Source: Phaeosaccion multiseriatum
Taxonomy: Eukaryota; Ochrophyta, other classes
Assembly: GCA_965112735.1 (NCBI GenBank)
Contig: OZ218951.1
Location: 2,108,001-2,172,000 of the forward strand
Length of the DNA: 64,000 nucleotides
Direction: 5' to 3'
This document shows positions 21,015-31,367 of the stretch, one piece after another. A model generated the notes under the pieces. The model ran no database searches. It worked only from the letters and a program-made list of their open reading frames with translations, and was not told where the DNA came from. The position numbers and the translations under genes are program-made. Position 1 is the first letter of the stretch. Every line of letters starts with the position of its first letter.

Positions 21015-22585
21015 GGTGCTTTGCTGGTAGTCTTGCGGCAGTAGCGAGGCCTGAGGCAACTGTGGTTGTGAGCAAGGCAGAGAAAAACAAAAAAAAATGC
21101 ACCCCTCCTGGAGCCCTTTTTTTGGACCACCCCCCTTGATAAGTGATCGTGACAACCCGTGCCAAGATTTGCAGGTGTATGGGTATGGCCAGAGGGTTGT
21201 CCGGGGCAGGTGGTCAGGCGGGAAGGCAGCGGACGAGGTTCCTTTGCACACTGGGTAGGAAGCGCTGGGCCCCACGCGTGCTGGTGGCGATGACGCACAG
21301 GCTGGGCGCATGGCGGAGGAAGAAGCTACGACGGCACACTGCTCTGCAAAGAGGATCGCGTGCAGCCCTGATGCTGTTCTCGCGCCTTGGGCCTGCTCTG
21401 CTGACTGTCTCCCCTCCGACTGCCTCCGCGCTGCTCCGCGGCATAGTTACAATGACTTACGTGAACACGAAGCGGGCGAGCTGTTCGGGCCCTCTACAGC
21501 GCGCCAAGCTGAGCCACCCATTCCATGTGGTTCTCACCTTTGGGACCTAAGTGTGGTGCCTCTCTCACAGGAGCACGTATTGCTGCCTACCACAGGGCCG
21601 CCCGTGTAGCGTGTTGCGCTCTGAGGAGGGGGCTACAGGGGAGGACTCAGGGCACGGAAACACCGGCCCAAGGCATGGTGAGAATCTGTGATCACGACAC
21701 GAAGAAGTTCTTCTTATACTGGACCGAGTGTCAGCATCCTATGGCATAAACACCACACCTTCTCGCGAACGAGCAGTCTCGCGGAGCTCGGGAGTGCGCG
21801 GGTCAGCCGGAAGGACCTTGCGGAGAGGCAGCCCGCAGGAGGGCAAGGCCCTGAGTCAGGCATACGAAGACAGCAGGCAGAGCGCCCGGGAAGACCGTAG
21901 GCAGAAGGCCGAGTGCAGGGGCCTGGTGACGACGATGTATTACGATACCGCAAAGGGCTGCAGCAGTTCCATCGTTGACCGCCTTCCGAATCATTTTCTC
22001 ACGTACGAAGCACGTACTGTGCAGAAGCGCCATGAGCCCAGTTCCTTACACTAACCCTAACCCTAGCCCTGTTCTGATGTGACTGTCGTGGAAGCATCAA
22101 AGAGCCAAGCCCGCGACGTAACCTGGTGCGCGGATAGCAGGACCCTGTGAGTGCTTCGGATGATCGACACTGCGATGCGCCGCTTTTCCGATGAAGCATT
22201 CGAAGCTTGGACATGAAGCTGCGGGTGAAGAGTGGCCCCCCATCCCTCGTAGTTGCCCTCCTGTCGCTCGGCTCCCTTCCCCTCCTCCCTCCCTCCCTCT
22301 CGCCTCCTGCCTCGCTCCCTTCCTCGCTCCCTCTCCCTCCCTCCCTCTCTCTCGCCCGTCCCCCGCTGCCTCTTGCCTACACTCCCCCATTCATGGCGCC
22401 GCACGAGAGGACCCCTTTCGCCAGTGAGCAAAATCTTCCAATGCCCTGGGGAGCGATAGATATCAGTGCCTTCCTTCGGTGGGCGCTGTGCTCGTCACAG
22501 GCCTAACCCGGCCAACTATATCGCGACCCCTTCGCCTACCACTCCCATCCGTGATCATCCCACATGCACCGGCGGCCCTCAGTCC
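21015..22585. other. Conserved spacer, unit 2
   Basis: Near-identical to 8986-10557, with scattered substitutions concentrated around 21380-21620. It contains the second CCCTAA-type tract at about 22049. No gene is recognised. Confidence 0.45.
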
Positions 22586-23365
22586 TCAGTTCTCGCAGTT
22601 GCAGGGGAGGCCATTGGCGTGCGCCCACCGCTTCATGTCCTCAAAGGCGTCCTTCCTCCCCGCCCTCCACCTACCCGTGTTGAGCAGCACATCCGGAAAT
22701 GAACCCTGGTTCCATGGACACATGGCGCTCGGCAGCCAATTGGTAGGCTTTCGGCGTACTTGACAGCAAAGAAACAAACAATATAAGGTCCCTCTTGCAC
22801 AGCACCTCCAAGTGCCCTCCCCCGCAGCCCAGGTAGCCCCCCATCGCCACTCTCTACCACCCGCTGCCGCCTCAAGCTCAGGCCTGACTCTGCGGTGATT
22901 CAGAAGCATCTCCAGCACATTGATACATCCCTTGTGCGCAGCCTCGCTCCACACACCCCAGTCCAATGGAGTAAATGCCTCATCCGACAACAGCCACGTG
23001 AGCATGTCCACGTCCCCTCTCAATGCGGCTTGAGTGCAAGTATACTCGTTCCAGGGGCATGGTCTCTTGTTAGGGCTTTCCGAGCGGAGCCACTTGAGAA
23101 TACTCGTGCCGTGCTTGGCATTCTCGGCAGCGCCTTGGCACACTTTCTCGCCCCATGCGCAGCCGTGGCGATGGAGGGCCTTGGCCTTGGCCTTGGCCTC
23201 GCAGATGCTCACATCTCCCCACAAGGCTGTAGCGTGGAAAAAACTGACGCGCGCCCGCCGTAGATTCGAATAGAAGAGAGGTCTCCAACCGGGGATAAGC
23301 GGCGCTGTACAGCCTCTTCCAGTCCTTGCTCACACCAGCGACGAAGATGCCCTTCCCCCACAATG
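22586..23365 (-). pseudogene. Ankyrin-like (W-R-NGCPW type) protein, unit 2
   Basis: Copy of 10558-11330. Here the 3' part is one frame of 212 codons (23224-22586), running from MWGDVSICEAKA to MKRWAHANGLPCNCEN. Small insertions near 22738 and 22782 relative to unit 1 keep it open, although the middle (WAAGEGTWRCC...) has lost ankyrin character, where another frame reads GHLEVL in unit 1. The T-run frame break that separates the N-terminal FVAGVSKDWKRLYSA part is shared with unit 1. A shorter protein from 23224 is possible; a full-length product is unlikely. Confidence 0.45.
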
Positions 23366-23694
23366 GCCAGCCAGGACCTTCCGCCTCATGTCCTCCAGCG
23401 CCAGCACCTTGGCACGGGGCGAAGGCTCCTCCGCGTAGAAGAAGGGGCGCTATCCCCCCTCTGTGCACATGTGCGGACGGCACAAGTGGCCCACTCGCAG
23501 TCTGCACAGCCTGGTACATGCAAAGCAAAGACCCGCCTCTGCGTCCATCCCGCTCATCAAATTTGGGTCTTTGCAGGACGGGCCTTTGCAATCGAGAATA
23601 CTATCATCCAAATGGGCTCCAAGAGCGTTGCCCGTGTCACACAACACAACAACACAGGAGCTATCTCGCAGGACCCAACCCACGCAAGCCCACC

Positions 23695-25353
23695 ATGAAC
23701 CTCTCTCTCTTCACTCTCTTCACCCTGCTCCTTGTCGCAGTGCTCTCCAGCGCCGCCCGAGTCCCTGACACCTTCTCCGAGGCCCGCGAACTGCAGGAGT
23801 AAGTTCCATGAGCATCAAAAGGGGGGAAGATCTTTTGCCCCGCTCTTGTCGCCTCATTCGAACACACCTGCGCTTGAGCCCGCTGTCCCTCCTCTGCCTC
23901 GCAACCCCCCGACTCATTGCCCGCCTCCGTGCGCTTCTCCCCCCCTCCTCCTCTCTTGACATCCGCCTCCACCGCCTCCACTCCCCCGGGCTCGCGCTTC
24001 GTCCTCTCCTGTGACGTTTCTTCTCCATCGACCTCACGGACTGCGCCAACAATAGCGACGGAAACGATGAAGATGACTTCGGGGATAATGGCGACCGCCG
24101 CGCCCGCAAACTGTAAGCCCCCAAGTGAACTTGCATGCTCAAGCGGAGTCTTCTTCTCCTCACTCTACTCTCTTCTCTCCACTGCTCCTCTCTTCTCGGC
24201 CCTGCGGGTCACACCGCGGACCGGGCTTCTATCAACTTCGGTCTTCACTTATATCGACAACAGCCAAGCATCGCCCACACCTGCGCCCTCTGGCAACCGC
24301 CGCGCCCGCAAGCTGCAGGAGTAAGTTTCCCCCTCGCGCCCTCTTTGCGTCCCTCCCTGGGTTTCTCTCTCCGTCCCCCCTCTCCCGGCTTTACACTTGC
24401 CGGCGTCTTGACATCTTCCTCTCCGCCCCTCTCCTCGCGCTTCGTCCCTCTCCTATTCATTCTCCATCGCGCGCCATCTGCACACCATCGTCGCGTCGTG
24501 TCAGGGACGGAGACGAAGAAGATGACTTCGGGGATGATGGCGATGAAGATGACTTCGGGGATGATCGCGACCGCCGCGCCCGCAAACTGTAAGCCGCCAA
24601 GTGAACTTCATGCTCAAGCGAAGTCTTCTTCTCCTCACTCTACTCTCTTCTCTCCACTTCTCCTCCCTTCTCGGCCCTGCGCTTCACACCGCGGACCGGG
24701 CTTCTATCAACTTCGGTCTTCACTTGTATCGACAACAGCCAAGCATCGCCCACACCTGCGCCCTCTGGCAACCGCCGCGCCCGCAAGCTGCAGGAGTAAG
24801 TTCCCCCCTCGCGCCCTCTTTGCGTCCCTCCCTGGGTTTCTCTCTCCGTCCCCTCCTCTCCCGGCTTTACACTTGCCTTCTTCTTGACACCTTCCTCTCC
24901 GCCCCTACCCTTACGCTTCTTCCCTCTCCTGTCCTATCTCCATCGCGCGCCATCTGCACACCATCGTCGCGTCGTGTCAGGAACGGAGACGAAGAAGATG
25001 ACTTCGGGGATGATGGCGATGAAGATGGCTTAGGGGATGATCGCGACCGCCACGCCCGCAAACTGTAAGCCCCCAAGTGAACTGCATGCTCAAGCGGAGT
25101 CTTCTTCTCCTCACTCTACTCTCTTCTCTCCACTTCTCCTCTCTTCTCGGCCCTGCGCTTCACACCGCGGACCGGGCTTCTATGGCTTCTATCAACTTCG
25201 GTCTTCATTTACATCGACAACAGCCAAGCATCACCCACACCTGCGCCCTCTACGTAAGTTCCAGCTCGGCGTTTTCCGCTCTTCTTTTTGCTTACTCCAC
25301 CTCCGTATCGTAGTCCTTCTTTTCGCTGCAGAGGAGCCGACTGCCGCAACTGA
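23695..25353 (+). CDS. Secreted acidic repeat-peptide precursor with an extra exon pair, unit 2
   Basis: Eight exons: 23695-23798, 24056-24112, 24264-24320, 24505-24588, 24739-24795, 24981-25064, 25224-25253 and 25332-25353, giving 164 residues. Relative to unit 1 a block of about 475 bp, holding one acidic exon (EEDDFGDDGDEDDFGDDRD, ending RRARK) and one ASPTPAPSGNRRARKLQ exon with their introns, has been gained. Because all exons are symmetric (codon split after base two), adding the pair keeps the frame. The leader differs from unit 1 at two residues (A to T, P to S). This is exon shuffling in progress within a secreted modular protein. Confidence 0.72.
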
Positions 25354-26202
25354 GCGATGTCCTTCTTCAAGGCGTGCAAGCTTTGGTCAAGCTGTTTGGT
25401 GGGAACTCCGTGGGAGAGCTCCGTGCGTTGTCAGCGTAGGGCAGAGGGCACGGGAGATTTAACAATTTATGCTTGATAAGTCCAACCTCGTCACCTCGGT
25501 ATGCTTCTTACATCTTGGGCGGAGAACGACGAAAGTTCGTGTAGCACGAAGGCATGCAGGGCGGTGCTGTCGCTGTGGCTACTGCCCCTGCTTCTCCTCG
25601 TGCTGGAACCGCTTCGGCTCCGGGTCGTGGAGGTGCTCGCTTGCTGTCGCCCTCGTCGCCACTCCTGGAGTCGGAAAGGGCAGCCGCCTCAGTTGGGGTG
25701 GCGAGGGGGCAGTGGCGCCGGCGGCCTCCTCGCTGCTGACGTACTCGGGCTCCTGCCCCTCGGCCCACGCTCCCCTTCCCTGGTCATCGACCTGCAGATC
25801 CACATGGATGGGAGGTGGTGCCTGGTCGAGGCAATTGTGGTAGCTTGTAGAGGAAATCGACGGCGGACGGTAGTAGCTATGTGAGTATGCATCTCACAGC
25901 CGAACAAAGTGTGGTGGATCTCGAGAGAACCGATGGGGGCCCGTTAGAGTACTGCACCACAGACTAAGTGTCCGTAGTGGTGCCTCCGATTAACCTTGCT
26001 CCAAGGAGTTGACGCCTAAGAGGTACCTATCTCGATCTGTCTCAGGTAAAGAACTAAGGGGAGAGGAGGGGATGTGGGACACGGGCCCGTTACTTTTGGC
26101 AACGGCACTCATACCTATACGTGAAGGTCTTACGGACCCTTCCTCTCCCTACTAGCCCCCGGGAGAGAATGTTCCTGCTGCTAGATGGCACAGTAAGCGG
26201 CC
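25354..26202. other. Spacer without a recognised gene, unit 2
   Basis: Copy of 12842-13690, essentially unchanged. No gene is recognised. Confidence 0.4.
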
Positions 26203-28268
26203 TAGGCCTAGACACCTCTAGGCCTATAGGTGGGATGGAGCCGAAGTGAGGGAGTGAGGGGGGTGAGTGAGGGAGTGAGTGAGGGAAGGATGGAGTGCTG
26301 TGTGAGTGAGAGAGGGGGGAGTAGTGAGGGTGGGGAGTGAGTGAAGGCTTGGGTGCGTGCGTGCGTGCGTGAGTGAGAGTGAGTGCGTGCGGGAGTGATT
26401 GGGTACGCGAGGGACTGAGGGAGTGAGGGGGGTCTGCCAGGAAGTGAGGGAGTGAGGGAGTAAAAGCGTGACGGAGGGAGGGTGGGAGGGAGGGAGGGAG
26501 GGAGGGAGGGAGTGGGTGAGTGAGTGAGGGGGGGGAGATGGATGGAGGGAGGGAGGGAGGGAGGGAGGGAGGGAGGGAGAGAGGGAGGGAGGGAGGGAGG
26601 GAGGGAGGGAGGGAGGGAGGGAGGGAGGGAGGGAGGGAGGGAGGGAGGGAGGGAGGGAGGGAGGGAGGGAGGGAGGGAGGGAGGGAGGGAGGGAGGGAGG
26701 GAGGGAGGGAGGGAGGGAGGGAGGGAGGGAGGGAGGGAGGGAGGGAGGGAGGGAGGGAGGGAGGGAGGGAGGGAGGGAGGGAGGGAGGGAGGGAGGGAGG
26801 GAGGGAGGGAGGGAGGGAGGGAGGGAGGGAGGGAGGGAGGGAGGGAGGGAGGGAGGGAGGGAGGGAGGGAGGGAGGGAGGGAGGGAGGGAGGGAGGGAGG
26901 GAGGGAGGGAGGGAGGGAGGGAGGGAGGGAGGGAGGGAGGGAGGGAGGGAGGGAGGGAGGGAGGGAGGGAGGGAGGGAGAGAGGGAGGGAGGGAGGGAGG
27001 GAGGGAGGGAGGGAGGGAGGGAGGGAGGGAGGGAGGGAGGGAGGGAGGGAGGGAGGGAGGGAGGGAGGGAGGGAGGGAGGAAGGGAGGGAGGGAGGGAAC
27101 GGATGAGGGAGGCAGGCAGGCAGGGAGGGAGGAAGGGAGGGACAGAGGTAGGGACGGAGGGAGGGAGGGAGGGAGGGAGGGAGGGAGGGAGGGAGGGAGG
27201 GAGGGAGGGAGGGAGGGAGGGAGGGAGGGAGGGAGGGAGGGAGGGAGGGAGGGAGGGAGGGAGGGAGGGAGGGAGGGAGGGAGGGAGGGAGAGAGGGAGG
27301 GAGGGAGGGAGGGAGGGAGGGAGGGAGGGAGGGAGGGAGGAAAGGAGGAAGGGAGAGGGGAGGGAAGATGGAGGGAGAGACGGAGGAGGGAGTGAATGAG
27401 TGAGTGACACCTCTGGGCCTATAGTGGGGATGGAGCCGGAGTGAGGGAGTGAGGGGGATGCGTGAGGGAGTGAGGGGGTGGGTGAGGGAAGGATGGAGTG
27501 CTGCATGAGTGACAGAGGGGTGAGTAGTGAGGTTGGGGAGTGAGTGAGGGCTTGGGTGCGTGCGTGCGGGAGTGATTGGGTGGGCGAGGGACTGAGGGAG
27601 TGAGGGAGGTCTGCCAGGAAGTGAGGGATTGAGGGAGTAAAAGCGTGACGGAGGGAGGGTGGGAGGAAGGGAGGGAGGGGAGTGGGTGAGTAGGTGAGGG
27701 AGGGAGGGAGGGAGGGAGGGAGGGAGGGAGGGAGGGAGGGAGGGAGGGAGGGAGGGAGGGAGGGAGGGAGGGAGGGAGGGAGGGAGGGAGGGAGGGAGGG
27801 AGGGAGGGAGGGAGGGAGGGAGGGAGGGAGGGAGGGAGGGAGGGAGGGAGGGAGGGAGGGAGGGAGGGAGGGAGGGAGGGAGGGAGGGAGGGAGGGATGG
27901 AGGGGGGGAGGGAGGGAGGGAGAGACGGGAGTGAGTGAGTGAATGAGTGAATGAATGAGTGAGTGAGTGAGTGAGTGAGTGAGTGAGTGAGTGGGTGAGT
28001 GAGTGAGTGAGTGAGTGAGTGAGTGAGTGAGTGAGTGATGGAGGGAGGGAGGGAGGGCGGGAGGGAGGGAAGGAAGGGAGGGAGGGAGGAAGGAGGAAGG
28101 GAGAGAGGGAGGGAAGAGGGAGAGACGGAGGAGGGAGTGAGGAAGTGAATGAGTGAGTGCGTGCATGCGAGCGTGCGAGTGCGTGCGTCCGTGTGTCTCG
28201 CGTGAGTGAGTGAGTGAGGAGTGGGTGAGTGAGTGCTGGAAAGCGTGCGTGTTTGTGTGAGTGGGTGA
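26202..28268. repeat. GGGA/GAGT satellite, unit 2
   Basis: Same two-block plan as 13690-15600. The first GGGA array is longer (26541-27340) and carries an interruption at about 27090-27160 (GGCAGGCAGGCAGG and neighbours). The second array (27695-27920) has been homogenised to pure GGGA where unit 1 is interrupted. GAGT runs lie at 27930-28040. Confidence 0.95.
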
Positions 28269-28543
28269 GGGGTGCGTAGGGGCTGGGGATGGAAGGGGGA
28301 AGGGGAAAAGAAGATAGGAGGAGGAGTGGTGAAGCAGCTTGTTCTTACGTTATTACCACCTACACTCACACCAACCTCCTTGGACGTCTCTCTCTCCTTC
28401 ATCCTCCTACCTACCCCACAGCCTCTCACGCTGACCTCTGCTCCACCCCATCAACACTGCCTCTGCAAGTCTGACGAGGGCCATTTTCGTCCCCTTCCTT
28501 CTCAACGCCCTGGCCAAACCGCAGGCGAGAGGTGCCGCTTTCA

Positions 28544-30195
28544 TCATGCCATCTCCTCCGCCACCTCCTGCAGCACGTCAGGGCCAATCTCTCTCTGGGA
28601 CACCTTCAGCCTCCCTTCCTTGCCAAAGACAGGGTCAATGTCCCGCATCAGGTCCAGCGCGCTTTGTGACGCAAAGTGCTGCCTGTCGGCGGTCAGGAGG
28701 AATTCTACAATACGGGCTTCATCGCGATCCTCTCGCGCTTTGGTCAGAGCCTTTGTCAGTGAGGCCTCTCCTGAGAGCAGCTCCAGCGCCGCCCCGCTGT
28801 GGCCATTCAATGCTGCACAAAATAAGGCCGTTCCGCTGCTGACACTGCCCTCATTGTCAGGATCAGCCCCTGCAGACAGGAGCTCATGAATCACTGCCCC
28901 ATGACCAAACGCAGCAGCCAGCAACAAAGGTATACCCCCCACCCTAGTCAGCATTTCCACATCGGCACCTGCTGAGATGATCTCCTCCACGACACGAGCA
29001 TGACCTCCATGAGATGCCAACTGGTATCGCCCCCCACCCGTCGCCACCCATGGCATTCAACTCTGCACCCGCCCTGAGCAGCTTTCGCACAATACTTCTC
29101 TGCCCTTCCATAGACGCTCCCATCAACGCACTTCTCCCCTCCTCACCATTGCGGCGTTCGAGTTTCGCGCCGGCTGCGAGGAGCTGATCCACCACAATGC
29201 CATGTCCATATTGGCTTGCAAGATAAGATAGAGCGCATCCCACTGGCTGCGGCCTCCTAAATTCGCCTCCGCCCCGGAGATGAGGAGCAGCTGCGTGACC
29301 CTGTGGTGTCCGTTTCGGGTGGCCATCGTCAAGGGGGTGTGGCCCCAAGCATTCCTGTCATCCAAGTGGTTGGGATCAGCGCCGGCCGACAGCAGCTGCT
29401 GCACCACCGCAAGATGTCTTCCATGGGAGACCAATACCAACGGCGTAAAGCCTACGGAATGTCTTACGCACCGTCCTTGAGCAGCTGCTGGACCACCCTT
29501 TTCTGTCCTCCAAGACAGGCATAATGGAGCGCCGTCTTCCCTCTCATACCTACACGGTCCACCTCTGCACCTGCCGATAGCAGCTGCTGCACCACTGCAT
29601 GATGGCCGTGCTGTACCGAAAGGGTCAACGCCGTGGAACCTTCACTGTCAACCCAGTCCAAGCTGGCACCGGCGGAGAGCAGCTTGGGCAACACCACAAC
29701 GGCCCCCTCCGAGGAGGCCGTCATGAGAGCCGTGCTTCCCTCCATCGTTACTGCATTGACATCCGCACCAGCATAGAGAAGCTGTGGTACAATAGCAGCA
29801 GCATCCTTTACCGTACATGTACCCATTAACGCAGTCAACCCGCACACACGATTTGCAGCATTCACCGACGCTCCCTCTTACCCCCCCCCCCCCCCCCTTC
29901 ATGTATAGCTGCGGGTAGGGCAAGCCACCCTCTCTCATCGAGGGGCTCGCCCAAGCACGCCTTCCTCCCTCCGTTTGTAGTGACGAGGGCTCTCACCGGC
30001 CCTTTCACCTTTTTGACGCTCTGGCCACTGGTGATGGCTTCCTTCAGGCGGGTGGCCTGCCACGAGGAGAATAAGCAACAGCGCGAGAGCAGGAGGGGGG
30101 CACGCATGGACCGAGCGAGTTACTGCGTCGTTCGAATGAGGGACAAGAGGGGAGTTTTAAAATTTGTATACCTCAGTGCTGAGGGTCCTTTGCAT
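28544..30195 (-). pseudogene. Decayed minus-strand ankyrin gene, unit 2
   Basis: Exon 1 (30195-30172, MQRTLSTE) and the start of exon 2 (30056, ATRLKEA) are intact here, unlike unit 1. Further on it is broken: a poly-C tract at 29881-29897 replaces coding sequence; a frame change follows VVQQLLKDGA near 29464; a 5-nt insertion lies near 29225; and one or more extra bases lie near 29025. It retains one ankyrin repeat (RVGMRGKTALHYACLGG) missing from unit 1. The C-terminal part from 29056 to 28544 is open and ends EVAEEMA. Both units share a length change near the ALYL codons, so decay began before duplication and continued independently. Confidence 0.78.
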
Positions 30196-30236
30196 GGTTG
30201 AGCAAGGCAGAAAGAGAGAGGGGGAGAGAAGGGTGC

Positions 30237-30319
30237 TGTGCTCGTGTAAGAGGCAAAAGACAGGCACCGCTCATCTAGGCAGCGGCTGCGCGGACGTGTC
30301 TGTCAGCACTCAACACAAC
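30237..30319. repeat. Element E, right-hand copy of unit 2
   Basis: Copy of 17491-17573 with one or two substitutions. It lies between the minus-strand ankyrin start and the third plus-strand ankyrin exon 1. Confidence 0.7.
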
Positions 30320-30499
30320 CATCGGCATCTGTGAACCCCCCTATCACCAAACCAACTACTGTACATACGCCCTACTCCACAAATAAGTTTAAGTAACATT
30401 AGAACTCCCCAGAAAAAGCAACCACAACAAGCAAAAGCAGAGCCTTCTGTAGCTCCCTAGTCAGCAGCACCCTCTCAAGGGCGGGGCCGCTTGCTCACC

Positions 30500-31367
30500 A
30501 TGGCGCAGCAGGCAACTTTAACGCCCGAGGTACGGATGTAGCGTCCTGCCTCCGATAAGGTGGTATGCGATACGATAGCTGCGCTGGGAAGCTCACGTGT
30601 CGAGTAGTGAGCAGCTCCCCGTTGATCCCTTTTTGTCCGGTTTATGCGCCTCTCCCCCCTAAACTCGTTTCCCTCAACCCCAGGCGCGGCGACTCGGGCA
30701 GGCTCTGGAAAGAGGAGATAGCTTCCTCACTGTGAGAGCGCTGATTGGGAAGCTCATCGCCAAGCACGGCAAAGCCAGTTTGGATCAGCCTATCAATGAA
30801 GAGGGCGATTCGTCTGCACTCTGCGCTTCAAGATACGGTCGGCTGGATGTCTTGGACCTTCTGCTGCGAGAAGGGGCCTCCTTCAGAACCAGAGGCGGGC
30901 CCTTTGGAGACACGCCGTTGATAGGCGCTGCCTGCAACGGGCACGATCAGGTGGTGAGGCGGCTGTTGGACATTGGAGCCCCTGTCGACGAAGCGAATGA
31001 CGCAGGAGCTACTCCCTTCGCCCGTTCGCCGAGGGTCGTTAGGCGCCTCGCCGTCCTTCGCGGCCTCGCGTCTCAGCCCCTCAGGGCCTCTCCATCACAA
31101 CTGCCGATACGCCAAGATGCGCTCCAGCACCTCTCTCGAGTGCGGCACCGAAATTCTCCATCCGCTGAGCACCTTGGCCGCCGCTACCGCCCCTCCAGAA
31201 ACCTTGCGGGCCGCCCAACTACCACGGCGAGGAGCCGTCGAAGAAGACGAGGAGGGCCCCCCGCCTGGCAAGCTGTGGCGCTTCACCTCCACAAAGCTGT
31301 GGTCTTTGAGCTCAACGAGGGCCTTGTCCAGCTGGTGGTTCTGACTCAGCGTACCGTTGCGACGTAG
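30500..31367 (+). pseudogene. Ankyrin gene, unit 3, truncated
   Basis: Exon 1 (30500-30529, MAQQATLTPE), the intron (30530-30683) and the first part of exon 2 match units 1 and 2 through DEANDAGATP. At about 31017 the homology stops and the frame runs into unrelated sequence, ending at 31367 after crossing the antisense 3' end of ORC2. Only about two ankyrin repeats remain and the family C-terminus is gone. The junction marks the right edge of the amplified array. Confidence 0.82.
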
